64,000 nucleotides of DNA from Umbelopsis isabellina. Lineage: Eukaryota > Mucoromycota > Umbelopsidomycetes > Umbelopsidales > Umbelopsidaceae. Positions 38,560 to 49,732 of this stretch are shown here, piece by piece; the first letter of the stretch is position 1, and each line of letters begins with the position of its first letter. The notes below the pieces were generated by a model. The model saw only the letters and a list, made by a program, of their open reading frames with translations. It was not told where the DNA came from and did no database searches. Made by a program: the position numbers and the translations under genes. The DNA lies in assembly GCA_016758905.1 (NCBI GenBank), contig JAEPQZ010000003.1, positions 186,001-250,000 on the forward strand. Reading direction: 5' to 3'.

Positions 38560-39330
38560 TTCTGCAGTGGTGTGCCTGAAAATTCAAAACCGGTTTCAGT
38601 CAAAAGAGTGAAGTAGCAGATTGGGTGCATGTAGTTCCAAAGTGCGGACATGATCAAAAGACCAGGACAGACAAAACGGGATTGAACGTCAAGCGACCTA
38701 ACCGACTCGCAATCCTCTTACAGTAAAAGTAGGTATTGCAGGCCAAGCAAGTTATTTTGCTCTTATAACCTGTCTATCCACCAGTCTCTCAGATCTTCCA
38801 AAGAGTTGCACCCGAAATCAACATAGAAATATAGAGTTCCATACCTGTCAGTGAGTTGGTCGGTAACAGAAAGAGGCAGTGTGGCGCTAGGGATGGGTTT
38901 ACCAAGATATGCGAGGTCCAAATCCAAGAATTGGAGGATTGAGAGCCATCACGTGGGATCCTCAATATAGTAGCTGATGGCCCGGACCTGCAAAATGTGC
39001 CAATCAAAAATCCACCCAATGCTTTTTAAAAATAACATTTGGTTGTACAATAAGTATTGCTAAAAGCATCGGTTTTTGCTGATATTTAAGCTAAAACCAT
39101 AAATAAACTATTGTTTAACGACAGAATAAGCAGGATTTCAAGTAATCTATGACTCTGCTTATGGTCTACAGAAACTAGCTAATGGATGCCAAAGACAACT
39201 TCTGATTTGGATAAAGGCTACCGTATTTGTACGGACTGCTTTGTGACAACGTTTCTTGACAATGCTTGGAAATTTTCAAAAAAAAAGTTCCATCGTGTCT
39301 CCGCTTACAGTAACATCAACCTTAATCGCA
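38560..39330. other. Divergent promoter region, Caf120-like gene and RSA4
   Basis: 770 bp between two outward-facing genes. Contains AT-rich and GC-richer parts but no gene I can support. An ATG in frame with RSA4 exists at 39262, but the upstream peptide has no family resemblance. Confidence 0.5.
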
Positions 39331-41308
39331 ATGGCAGCCAGACAAAGAAAAAAGGCAGCCGAGGCTATCGAGCAGATACCAGAGGGACAGAATGTCATTG
39401 CACAATTCAAGTCGGTAGACGGTGAGAGCACCGGCCCTCCACTCAATTTGCCAGTGAATGTCACACCTGATCAACTCGAAATGCTACTCAACCAGCTTAT
39501 GAACACCGTATGTAGTTCGAATCGATGCAGTAATAGGCAGCTTGACGGGATACTGAAATTAACGAATATACCAATTACAGTCTGATGATCCACAACCTTA
39601 TTCGTTCCTTGTGGAAGACGCAGAAATCACAAAGAATCTGTGGACTGATATGAAGTCCAAGTCTACAGAAGAGAATATTACAATCGTATACCAACCGCAA
39701 GCTGTATTCAAAGTTCGAGCCGTTACGCGGTGTAGTTCAACTCTATCTGGTAATGTGGAAAACCCTGTTGCGCTGAAAATATTCCATGAAAATTAATATT
39801 TCATAGGCCATACCGAGGCAATTTTGTCCGTTGCATTCAGCCCCGATGGCACACAACTGGCAACTGGATCAGGTAAATCTATCATGGTAGTCTATATTCT
39901 CTGTGTAAACTATGTTGATCTAACCGTCATGCAATAGGCGATACCACAGTACGAATTTGGGATTTGAATACTGAAACACCTCAACATACATTGAAAGGTC
40001 AGTATCACCATTCAGAACGTAATATGCCAAAGAAAGCATTCAACTGATTATTCCAATACAAGGCCACAAGAATTGGGTGCTATATATCGCATGGTCTCCT
40101 GATGGAAAGACTTTAGCATCTGGAAGTATGGACAACACAGTGCGACTTTGGGATCCAAAGACTGGAAAGGCGATAGGTGATGCTTTGAGAGGTCATACAA
40201 AGTGGATTACATGTCTTGCTTGGGAGCCATATCATCTGTAAGTGTCAATATCAATACTCGGATTATAATTGCTTGTTCTAATGCACTTGCCATACAATAG
40301 CAACTCTAAAGCCAACAGATTAGCAAGTTCGTCAAAAGACCATACCGTTCGCGTTTGGGATACTGCTCTTAGAAGAGTTGTCTTCACCATCTCTCAACAT
40401 ACTGCCGCAGTCACCTGCGTTAAATGGGGTGGTGAAGGTTTAATTTATACTGCTTCTCAGGACAAGACTATCAAAGTTTGGAATTCATCTGTAAGTAGAA
40501 GCTCATGTCGCAAGTATCTGCAAACACAACCATGCTAATAATTGTATCTAGGGTGTGCTGGTTAAAACTTTACAGGGACATGGTCATTGGGTGAACACAT
40601 TGGCTTTGAGCACTGACTTTGTGTTGCGCACCGGCCCGTATGATCATACTGGCAAGCGATACAAGTCCGAAGAAGAAGGTGAGTCTATCGTCTTGTTACA
40701 AAAATTTCGTTTATGCTAGCTGCTTACAAGTCCTTTTGGGTATATAGGCAAAGCTGCTGCGTTAGAGCGTTACAATGCTGCCAAGGGCAACCAACCAGAG
40801 CGATTAGTATCTGGTTCTGACGATTTCACAATGTTTTTCTGGGAGCCCGAGGCTAATAAAAAGCCGCTCGCTCGCTTGACTGGTCACCAAAAGTTGGTAA
40901 ATCACGTTAGCTTTTCACCTGACGGTCGACTTATTGCAAGTGCCGCTTTCGATAACTCAGTCAAACTTTGGGATGGCCGTACAGGAAAGTTTATTTCGTC
41001 ATTGAGAGGACATGTTGGCCCTGTATATCAAGTTTGCTGGTCTAGCGACAGTCGTATGCTCATAAGCAGCAGCAAAGACACTACTCTCAAAATATGGGAT
41101 CTCAAAACCAAGAAAATCAAGCTTGATTTGCCCGGTCACTTGGACGAGGTAAGCATTCGACTACTCATCTATGATAGACAATTGAGTGCACTGGTTAACA
41201 TATATATACTTCCCGTATCAACAGGTTTTCAGTGTCGATTGGAGTCCTGGCGGTGATAAAGTGGCGAGTGGTGGCAAGGATAAGCAACTCAAGGTCTGGC
41301 GACATTAG
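39331..41308 (+). CDS. RSA4: Notchless / Rsa4, 60S ribosome assembly WD40 protein
   Basis: Rsa4/NLE1 is the Rea1 (Mdn1) AAA-ATPase substrate in pre-60S remodelling. Nine exons: 39331-39507, 39581-39749, 39807-39872, 39938-39997, 40063-40237, 40301-40490, 40552-40678, 40748-41148 and 41225-41308; 482 aa (yeast 515). Residues 10-100 form the NLE ubiquitin-like domain that docks on the Rea1 MIDAS (VIAQF, STGPPLNLPVNVT, YSFLVEDAEI). Eight WD repeats follow, with clear GHxx..WD spacing, for example LASGSMDNTVRLWD, TASQDKTIKVWN and ASGGKDKQLKVWRH at the end. The NLE-specific insertion KRYKSEEEGKAAALERYN is also present. ATG 39331 fits family length; 39262 is an alternative. Confidence 0.96.
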
Positions 41309-41627
41309 ACATAGACGTGCCGTACGATTTCGATAATTTATGGCGCTGTAGTACATTCATTTTTGTACATATACGACTTACACTTCAAAATAAATCATTA
41401 CCTTAAAACGCTTCAATTAAAATGGGAGGGCTGTATGCATACTGGCTTGTTGAGAACGTATGTGTTGGTGAGAAGGAACTTTTTGCATAAGCATTTGTTA
41501 AAATGATGATTTTATGATGATTGCTTTTCGGCCAAAATATCCACCGGTCTTTCCGCTGCCACATAAGGGTAAAATCGCTTCGTAACCTGCTTTGACTCAC
41601 TTTCTCCACAACTTCTCAGCAATCTCA
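41309..41627. other. Spacer, RSA4 to DUF2470 gene
   Basis: AATAAA near 41391 for RSA4, then a short promoter. Nothing further seen. Confidence 0.5.
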
Positions 41628-42492
41628 ATGGTGAACCAAGACCCTATTGCTCCACACAGTGCTGGCATTTCTGCCTACATGAGTGTTCACTCTGGTAAGC
41701 AAGAGAATTCTGTTGCTATTGGTGACATCGTGGACATGAGCTAACGTGCAACGCCAGCAACAAACCTTGCTTATGTTCGCTATTTTGCTAATCAGGAAAG
41801 AGCTGTTTCCGCGACCTTCAAGAGTATCAACGCTAGCGGGTTTACGGTTGAATATGAGCTCATAGACGGAAGCAAACATGATGCGTTCATCACTTTCGAA
41901 ACCCCTCTCACCAAACGTGAACAAATTCGGCCTGTGCTGGAGGCTATGGCTAAAGAAGCCGAGGAAGCATTAGGAATGGTAAGAATAGTACGGGTTAAGA
42001 GTTAATAGAAATGAAGGCATTTAACTTGTGTATTTTTAGCCAAGCTCTCTAGCCGGACCTCCTCCCATAGCTGCAATCGCTAAATCCATTTATGCTACTG
42101 CCACTGACGCTTATACTCCACCAACTTCGGACGTCCCACTCGACACCTTTTATTATCCTAACGGTGGTCTAATTGTGGCAATTACAATGGGCATGGGAAT
42201 CTTATATTACTATAAAGGCCTTTCTCAAGCACAAGCCAACGAGTTACCACCGGCTTTGCGGCAGCTATACCGAGTCATCCCGGCACACTGGTATCGTCCA
42301 TTATGGAACGTAGCTGCTGGCTTGCATGTGGCAGAGGCAGTCGTGGCATTTGGAACATGCATTCATCGTGGATGGTATAGCACAGGCAATGTACTGAAGT
42401 GGACTATTAGCACAGGTTTATTTGGGTTCGCATCTATGAAAAAATTGCGCCTGCATGGTCGTCAAGTTCGAGAAGGCATTAAACAAGATTAA
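41628..42492 (+). CDS. DUF2470 domain fused to TMEM254-like membrane domain
   Basis: Three exons (41628-41694, 41758-41978, 42040-42492), 246 aa. Residues 8-95 resemble DUF2470 (ISAYMSVHS, NLAYVRYF, FTVEYELIDGSKHDAFITF), a domain also found at the end of haem-oxygenase-like proteins and linked to haem or FMN binding. Residues 130-240 hold about three membrane helices and the segment HWYRPLWNVAAGLHVAEAVV followed by LFGFASMKKL, resembling TMEM254 (DUF4499). No function is established for this combination. It is convergent with the next gene, with 125 bp between stops. Confidence 0.75.
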
Positions 42493-42617
42493 GTTAGCAA
42501 GGAAACATGAAGTATTATTATAATATATACAACATATAGAATTATGGGTTTATTTGTGTTTACAACTATCTTGCGTACGAGAGCAACTAAGGACGAAATG
42601 ATTAGAGTAGTTCAGAC

Positions 42618-43210
42618 TCAACTTTTGACTATGGTGAATTCCGGAGAAGCGTTGCCACTATCGCCAAACAAAACAATGATGTAACTATGCTTTGTCGATA
42701 GATCGCTGGGAAGAGTGATGTTATGTGAACCTGAAACGAGTTTGAAGTTGTTTGCTAGCGTCCAGTCTGGATTGAACAGTATTAGCTTCATATTAGCAAA
42801 AGTGATTACAAGCTTGCGCTGTTACTTACACAAGTGTTCATTGTATATGTCGCCATTTTCCAAATATCCCAGCATAATCGTACCACTATAAATACAATGG
42901 ATTTAACAACCATCATGAAAGCAGCAATAACAAAGCGATCAATTATACATACGTGACATTGGCGGGAATCTCAATTCCGGCAGACTCAGGATCCCTGTTA
43001 GACATAAGATGATCATTCGAAATACGTTAGTTGCAAAAGCTGAGAGGGCTTCGGATCAGGTGGCGCATCTGCTTACCAGACAACAGTGTACGTCTTTCCA
43101 GCACGCCATTGTGATTTTGAATTGGGAGTCAAAATTTTAGGGCTGTAAACGTATGCCGAGACAGTGTAGACGAACAGGAGGATGGTAATATACGAAAGGG
43201 TAAGTTTCAT
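42618..43210 (-). CDS. Small secreted Kre9/Knh1-like protein
   Basis: Four short exons (minus): 43210-43077, 42994-42953, 42885-42830 and 42766-42618; 126 aa. Residues 1-18 are a signal peptide (ITILLFVYTVSA). The mature protein has the Kre9/Knh1-like beta-sandwich pattern (PF10342-like): ILTPNSKSQWRAGKTYTVVW, then IMLGYL and SGSHNITLP, ending GDSGNASPEFTI. N-glycosylation sequons NVT, NIT and NAS are present. There is no GPI signal or Ser/Thr-rich tail, so it is probably a soluble or wall-associated protein. Mucoralean fungi carry many of these. Exon calls rest on phase closure and motif continuity; I rejected another acceptor in intron 3 because it gave an unrelated peptide. Confidence 0.78.
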
Positions 43211-44238
43211 CGAGGGAATAAAGATGGGCTGCTCTAGTCGTCGAGAAAGTGAAAGGTTATATATGTCTAAAATCTGCTTTAAAAATAGTTCCGGAATGTT
43301 TGTAGTCATCCCACCCAGTTGTTTAAAAAAAAAGCTACTGATAATTAGTTATGCATGGCGTTGTTGGCTGGAACAAAGAACTTGACGACCACTTCTGGAA
43401 ACGAAAGCAAATCATGTCTGTAGCCACTGCATCAATGTTTTAATGATCCTGGAATGCTCTGTAGCACTGAATCATTAGTAGAAGACACATCCTTGTTGTG
43501 TGCAAAAGGCACAACAAACAACAATTCTCAGGCAAATGGCCGGCGGCCGCAAAGTGTGGGCAGAAATCTGAAACTTGCAGGATGACAGTGCATTGACCAA
43601 AAATTTCTGGGCTTGCATGTAAGACTTGCAGGGTCGCCAACAGTGTGGTTACGAACGCAGATTTGGCGAACTTCCTTATTTGCACAACAAGGAACCGTTC
43701 GCCATCCAACAAAGCTGTTGGGCTCATTCACGATCGTCAATGTGATATACGTTGAGATTGAAATGTTACTGTTACCGTGCACTCTGCCTTTGTCTACCAA
43801 ATGACTGTTTTTATACCAATTTTCTCCAATTCTAAAAATTGGTACCCTTACGGCCATGCGTACCTTGATGGTATGCGCGGACGATTCGGCTCTACAAAGG
43901 TACTCTTCAGAGTGAGCACCATTGTAGTTCCCCGACTTCCTCCTTCGATTTAAAATTATCTCCCTTTTCCTTCGTTACATTTCTCACACCTCGGCTTTAT
44001 ATAAAGACTTTTTTGCATACCTCTTGGCGAGATATTATCTTTGATTCAGAATTCTTTACATCAATCAAATCTACCGATTTTATTCTATTTTGCAACAAAC
44101 AAGACAAGCTACTGCTTACTTGCCCCTTTATACTCCCTTCTAAACCTATTCTACCATTTATATATTTAAAAATCAATACCCCTTGTCTACCCTTCTCCTC
44201 GGTTACCACTAGCTTGACACTCTTTTCCTCTATCGATA
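43211..44238. other. Divergent spacer, Kre9-like gene and zinc transporter
   Basis: Contains TATATAAA at 43998-44005, which implies a long (about 200-nt) leader for the zinc transporter. The leader is rich in T and C. No supportable gene. Confidence 0.5.
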
Positions 44239-46004
44239 ATGTTAAAGTTGTCAAGGCAAACGCGTATCATCATCCTGTTGGTCTTGAATACAATATATTT
44301 CTTGGCTGAGATCATTATTGGCTACCGTGTAGGATCGCTAGCTCTGGTAAGCCTTTGTGTGTCCGGTGTCCTGTCAGCTGTCATTCATTTTGAAACTCAC
44401 GTATTACTAGATTGCGGATTCATTTCATATGCTCAATGACATGATCAGCTTGATAATTGCACTTTGGGCTGTTAAAGTAAGAGACTGGGTTTCTAAGGAT
44501 GCACTGGTTTCATTGAATTTCGCTGATGCCTGAAATAGGTCGCTGCTAGGACAGAATGGAACTCCAAATATTCTTATGGCTGGCAAAGAGCAGAAGTTTT
44601 AGGAGCTTTGATCAATGGCGTTTTTCTGGTTGCCTTGTGCTTCACGTTATTGATCGACTGTATTGAGCGCTTCATCAATCCTCAAGTTATCACTGAACCT
44701 CTGTGGGTATTGATCACCGGATGTGCTGGGTTAGCAGCTAACATTTTCGGCCTGTTCTTGTTTCATGGTAAGGAATAATGTTAATGTAACTTAAAACATT
44801 GATATCACCAGTAACAACTTCCTTTTTTTTTTTTTCAAGACCATGGACACTCGCATGGCCATAGCCACGGTCACTCCCAGGACTTGGAACAGCATATTAC
44901 GGATCTTGACGTTTCTGCAACTCCAAGTACAACTGATATTGGACGAGCAGACAAACATGACTGTGCGCTACCATCAAGAAATACTGAAATCGATATAGCG
45001 TCCGTACACCCAACAACTGCAAGAGATGCGGCAATTGAACAAGTTAGATCTGCGAGCCTTGATCGCTCGACTGCAGCTGACGGCCAAGTGCACAACCACG
45101 GTATCGAATCGCAAAGCTTTCAAGAAGCACATTCTGGACATTCACACGGCAATCTCAATATGCGTGGAGTAAGTCTTATCTCGACGTATAGTTGCCGCAA
45201 CTATGCCGCTACTGACACTCGTTTGCTCATACTAGGTATTTCTGCATGTACTTGGCGACGCTTTAGGAAATATTGGCGTGATCATCAGTGCCTTAATTAT
45301 TTGGTTAACGACGTTCAGCGGCCGCTTTTACTTTGATCCACTGATTAGTCTGCTTATAACTATCATTATCTTCTCCTCGGCACTCCCACTAGTTCGAAAG
45401 ACATCTTTCATACTTCTTCAAGGCGTTCCAAGTACCATTGCTATCGACAATGTTCGACGAGATCTTTGCAAGGTAATTCATGTGTTTGATATTGCTGTGC
45501 CATTGTACCTGAGCTTGTCTGATAACAAGAATTGCTTAGACCGACGATATCCTGTCCGTTCATGAGTTGCATATTTGGCAATTGTCAGATACCAAGATGA
45601 TCGCTTCGCTCCACGTCCTGCTCTCGTCCACCGCCAATTACATGAACGTCGCCAAGCGTATCAGAAAACTAATGCATAAGCACGGCATACATTCAACCAC
45701 CATTCAGCCCGAGTTTGTCGATGATTCTGAAGAGACAGAGGAGCTGCTAAAAAGTCACTTTGGCTCCGTAACTTCGCCTAGCATAGAGATTCGAAACCAA
45801 TCTCAGCCAGCAACGGGATGGAGAAGGTTATTCAGATGGCGTAATCCTGAAGCAAGAGCCAAGGACGCAGAAAAAGAAGGTGTAAACGATTCCATGCATC
45901 AAGCCACGCCATGCTTATTACGATGCTCGGAGGACGGTGGTTGCGCTGAAAAGGCCTGCTGCCCATCTCTCAAACCAGCTTCATCAGCCAACTCGATAAT
46001 ATAG
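44239..46004 (+). CDS. ZRC1: Zn2+/H+ antiporter of the cation diffusion facilitator family (Zrc1/Cot1-like)
   Basis: Moves zinc from cytosol into vacuole or secretory compartments. Six exons (44239-44346, 44411-44476, 44539-44767, 44840-45168, 45236-45472, 45540-46004), 477 aa (yeast Zrc1 442). Six membrane helices; the zinc-site pairs HxxxD appear as ADSFHMLND in helix 2 and HVLGDALGN in helix 5. The cytosolic loop starts with a His repeat (HGHSHGHSHGHS) and carries a second HSGHSHGN cluster, the usual metal sensor of this family. The C-terminal domain has SVHELHIWQLSD. Unusual is a long tail with a Cys cluster (CLLRCSEDGGCAEKACC). Confidence 0.95.
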
Positions 46005-46875
46005 ACTACCATACCATGGTCTAATTTGTTCCTTTGACACTCGTTATAAATCATTCAACTCATTTGCATAAAATAAAAGCCGCATTGATTTTAACAATAT
46101 GCATGCACCATCAAGAACTGTTTTCTAGAAGCAAAAGTGGCATTGACCATAGACAACAAAAAAAATGGTAATTTTTCCCTTGATATTCACGGATTTTATT
46201 GATTGACGGATAGCTTAAAATTGTCCACTACGGACACCCCAACTCGTTATCTGCTAACAGGCAGTTGAGGGGTTTGTTGTTTGTCTTTTTCTTTATCAGA
46301 TGCTACCAGAGCAAAAGAACAATTGAGAGTAGAAAGCGAAACGGAAACCTGGGACTTTTTATGTATCTGATCGTTGAGATCAGATTGCCCATAATTTCCG
46401 TTTCGTTTCAACCGCATTTGTTGAGATGCAGTCAAAAGCATAAATGAAAAAAAAAAAAGTAACCAATTTCAGATACCTTATTGTTGAATGCAAGGTATAA
46501 CTTGAAATGGTAGAATAAAATGCAAGAAATACTCTTCACCTGATTGATGTAGCTGAAAAATGTTTCAAGCAGAATAGCCACGATGTTGAATCGCACGATA
46601 ACCTATATGAGATAGAGGCAAGTAAAGGATGTGATGTTTTCATAGTGGCAAAGTTTGGTAGGGAGGGGGGAGATGGAGGGAGGGAGAAATAGGGATAGAA
46701 GCAAACGGAAAAAATAGAAGGCCCAGTTCGTTGAGAACATGGGAGCGGCAACACTAGTGTTGAAAAGTGAAGCCTTATATGTTTTTCTCATTTTGAGCTG
46801 TTGAATCTCTTACCTACATCGCGCACGACTACCTGTTGAAAGGGTGGCGATTATATATCAGTGACTTGAAACAGT
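46005..46875. other. Convergent spacer, ZRC1 and MET6, with a nested hairpin
   Basis: 3' UTRs of both genes, purine-rich near 46665. The arms CGAAACGGAAA (46337-46347) and TTTCCGTTTCG (46395-46405) are an 11/11 inverted repeat enclosing a smaller perfect one, CTGATC-GTTGA-GATCAG (46367-46383). Confidence 0.5.
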
Positions 46876-49191
46876 TTAAGCACTCTCCTGATCACGGAAG
46901 TGCTTGGCAACCTCAACCATGTTGATCAAAGCAGCCTCAACCTCGGGCCATCCACGGGACTTGAGACCACAATCGGGGTTAGCCCAGAGAAGGTGCTTGG
47001 GCAAGTACTTGAGCATATCGCCGAAGCGAGTCTTCATTTCCTCAACAGAGGGAACACGGGGAGAGTGAATATCATAGAGACCAGGTCCGATCTCGTTGGT
47101 GTATTGCTTTCTCTCGAAGATCTTGAGGAGCTTCTCATCAGACTTGGAGTTCTCAATGGTGATGACATCGGCATCAAGAGCTTGGATAGCATCAAAGATA
47201 TCGTTGAAGTCAGAGTAGCACATGTGAGTGTGGATCTGAGTATCATCACGAACACCAGAGGTGGACAGACGGAAAGCGCCAACGGACCATTCAAGGTAAG
47301 CATCCCAGTCTTGACGACGGAGAGGAAGACCCTCACGGATAGCAGGCTCATCGACTTGAATGCAGGGAATACCAGCAGTTTCCAAGTCAACGACTTCATC
47401 ACGAAGAGCAAGAGCAATCTGGGTGCAGAGATCCTTGGCAGGGATATCGTTACGGATGAATGACCACTTCATCATGGTAACGGGACCAGTCAACATACCC
47501 TTCATGGGCTTCTTGGTGAGTGATTGAGCGTAGACAATCTCATCGATGGTCATAGGGCAACGGCGAGAAACATCACCATAGATGACTGGGGGCTTGACGC
47601 AACGAGAACCGTATGAGACAACCCAACCGTTTTCAGTGAAACCATAACCGTGGAGAAGATGGCCGAAATGTTCAACCATGTCGTTACGTTCGGGTTCACC
47701 GTGGACGAAGACATCGAGACCAACCTTCTCTTGGAACTCAACAACTCTCTTCATCTCTTCCTTGATGAATTGATCATACTCAGCGTCAGAGATTTCACCC
47801 TTGTTGTGCTTTTGGCGAGCAACACGAATATCCTTGGTCTGAGGGAAAGAACCAATGGTGGTAGTAGGGAACAAAGGCAAGTTGAGCTTCTTGACTTGAG
47901 CATCACGACGGTGGGGGAAAGGAGAAGCACGCTTGTAGTCCTTGGCAGGAACTTGAGCAACACGTTCACGGACCTCAGGGTTGGTGGTTTGCTTGGAGGT
48001 ACGGCGAGACTCGAGGTCAGCAGCATTGGCATCCAACTCGGCTTGGACGGAAGCGCGGCCACCATTCAAAGCCTTGGCGATGGTGGAGACTTCAGCGCAC
48101 TTCTCGACGGAGTAAGACAACCAGCTGAACAGCTCAGGGTTCTCAGACTTGATCTTCTTCTCGAAGGCAGTGGAGTAAGGAGAATGGGCCAAAGAGCAAG
48201 AGGGAGCAACAAAGACACGCTCAGAGCCAAGGGCTTTGACAGCCTTCTCGGCAAGGTCCAAGGACTTGTTCAAGTCATCCTTCCAGATGTTACGACCATC
48301 AACAAGACCAAGAGACAAGACCTGCTTATCGTTCAAGATGGGAAGAACAGCCTCGAGTTGCTCGGGGTTGCGGGCAAGATCCAAATGGATACCATCGACA
48401 TTGTCCTTGACAACGTAGATGTTGTTGTCGAGGCGACCAAAGTAAGTGGTCAAGAGAGTCTTGGCTTGAGAAGCTCCCTTGAGAGTCTTGTAAGCCTTCT
48501 CAAAAGCAAGCTTAACCTCGGAGTCAAGATCCAAAATGAGGATAGGCTCATCAACTTGAATCCATTCAGCACCGGCAGCAGCCAATTGCTTGAAGAGCTC
48601 AGTGTAAAGAGGGAGAACCTTGGGAAGCAACTCAAGGGTGTTGAAAGCATCAGCTCCCTTAGCGGGCTTACCCAGGTGCAAGAAAGAGACGGGACCAAGG
48701 ACGACGGGGCGGGTCTTGATGCCGAGGGACTTGGCATGCTTGAATTGTTCCAAGACGCGAGGAGCCTTGAGCTCAAACTTTTGGGTAGGCTCAAACTCAG
48801 GAACGATGAAATGGTAGTTGGTATCGAACCACTTCTTCATCTCCATAGCAGGAACATCAACCTTCTCGGAGGTTTCGGTAGCAGCCTTTTGGAGACCACG
48901 GCCCATGGCAAAGTATTGCTCAAGAGGGTTTTGGATGTGTTGGTAACGTTGAGGAATGACACCAAAGTTGCAAGCAGTATCGAGTACGCGATCGTACAAT
49001 GTGAAGTCACCAGATGGAATCTGTTCGATACCCTGTTCTTGCTGAACCTTCCAGTGAAGCTCCTGCAACTTACCAGCACCAGACACGAGGTCAGCCTCAG
49101 AAGCCTTACCAGACCAGAAAGATTCTACGACCTTCTTGAGTTCACGCTTAGCGCCAACGTAGGGGAAACCGAGATTAGTAGCAGAGACCAT
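46876..49191 (-). CDS. MET6: Cobalamin-independent methionine synthase
   Basis: Transfers a methyl group from methyl-tetrahydrofolate (triglutamate) to homocysteine. Intronless, 771 aa, matching fungal Met6 (about 767). N-terminal half begins NLGFPYVGAKRELKK; the catalytic half has FPTTTIGSFPQT, the zinc ligands in THMCYSDF and NPDCGLKSRGW, and QVDEPAIREGLPLR. Strong codon bias to C-ending codons implies high expression and explains the 523-codon antisense open frame, which I reject. On its strand, TATATAAA lies about 70 bp, and ATTGG (inverted CCAAT) about 130 bp, before the ATG. A TGACTCA is at 49476-49482. Confidence 0.98.
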   Translation of the reverse strand: MVSATNLGFPYVGAKRELKKVVESFWSGKASEADLVSGAGKLQELHWKVQQEQGIEQIPSGDFTLYDRVLDTACNFGVIPQRYQHIQNPLEQYFAMGRGLQKAATETSEKVDVPAMEMKKWFDTNYHFIVPEFEPTQKFELKAPRVLEQFKHAKSLGIKTRPVVLGPVSFLHLGKPAKGADAFNTLELLPKVLPLYTELFKQLAAAGAEWIQVDEPILILDLDSEVKLAFEKAYKTLKGASQAKTLLTTYFGRLDNNIYVVKDNVDGIHLDLARNPEQLEAVLPILNDKQVLSLGLVDGRNIWKDDLNKSLDLAEKAVKALGSERVFVAPSCSLAHSPYSTAFEKKIKSENPELFSWLSYSVEKCAEVSTIAKALNGGRASVQAELDANAADLESRRTSKQTTNPEVRERVAQVPAKDYKRASPFPHRRDAQVKKLNLPLFPTTTIGSFPQTKDIRVARQKHNKGEISDAEYDQFIKEEMKRVVEFQEKVGLDVFVHGEPERNDMVEHFGHLLHGYGFTENGWVVSYGSRCVKPPVIYGDVSRRCPMTIDEIVYAQSLTKKPMKGMLTGPVTMMKWSFIRNDIPAKDLCTQIALALRDEVVDLETAGIPCIQVDEPAIREGLPLRRQDWDAYLEWSVGAFRLSTSGVRDDTQIHTHMCYSDFNDIFDAIQALDADVITIENSKSDEKLLKIFERKQYTNEIGPGLYDIHSPRVPSVEEMKTRFGDMLKYLPKHLLWANPDCGLKSRGWPEVEAALINMVEVAKHFRDQESA

Positions 49192-49732
49192 ATTTGTGTA
49201 AAGGGAGTTCTTAAAATGTGAAAAGAGATAAAAAATTCTTAGTAAAAGGCAGCTTTACCTTTATATACGGAATGTTCAACCCCGCTCACATATAAGGCTG
49301 ACTGCTATATGCTCGATCAGCCAATCAAAAGCCCAAGAAATGATGCCGTGGCCACTGTGCTTGAAAAAAATGGGACTCCATGATAACTCGTGAAACCTTA
49401 TAAACAAATCAGATATCATTTATATTATGCTTTCTTTTCAGAATGGCCATCGATGTTCAAGATAAATGATGCAATTGACTCAGAGCATGTATAAAATGTT
49501 TAGATGTGGGGTAATATATTGAAGATTAGAGTGTTTTTGATACAAAATAGCCCTTCGAAGATAATACTAATATTCAAATCCAGTCCCCATTTTGGTTGGG
49601 GAACAAGAAATCAAGATGTTGACTGATCTTAAAAAAACGCTTCATGTCGAACCATTGGCACGTATTAGAATAAAATTGGCTAGCAATGTGAAAGCTAACA
49701 GGCACTAGTGTTTGCTTGCGCATGATTGCATA
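49192..49732 (-). promoter_or_regulatory. MET6: MET6 promoter region
   Basis: On the minus strand: TATATAAA (complement of 49260-49267), a CCAAT box (49321-49325 on plus) and the Gcn4-like TGACTCA at 49476-49482. The right end also holds the 3' UTR of the RhoGAP gene. No gene seen. Confidence 0.5.

Noticed and set aside
39262-39330. Longer N-terminus for RSA4 from the in-frame ATG at 39262
   Set aside because: The added residues do not resemble Rsa4/NLE1, and the preceding poly-A context looks like leader.
39515-39545. TTCGAATC resembling a tRNA T-loop
   Set aside because: No matching acceptor or anticodon arm; it lies within an RSA4 intron.
43440-43857. Minus-strand open frames upstream of the Kre9-like gene
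   Set aside because: Cys/Pro-containing but unlike any family, without signal peptide or splice pattern; overlapping frames on both strands suggest chance.
47650-49221. 523-codon antisense open frame opposite MET6
   Set aside because: Shadow of the highly biased MET6 coding strand; no family resemblance.
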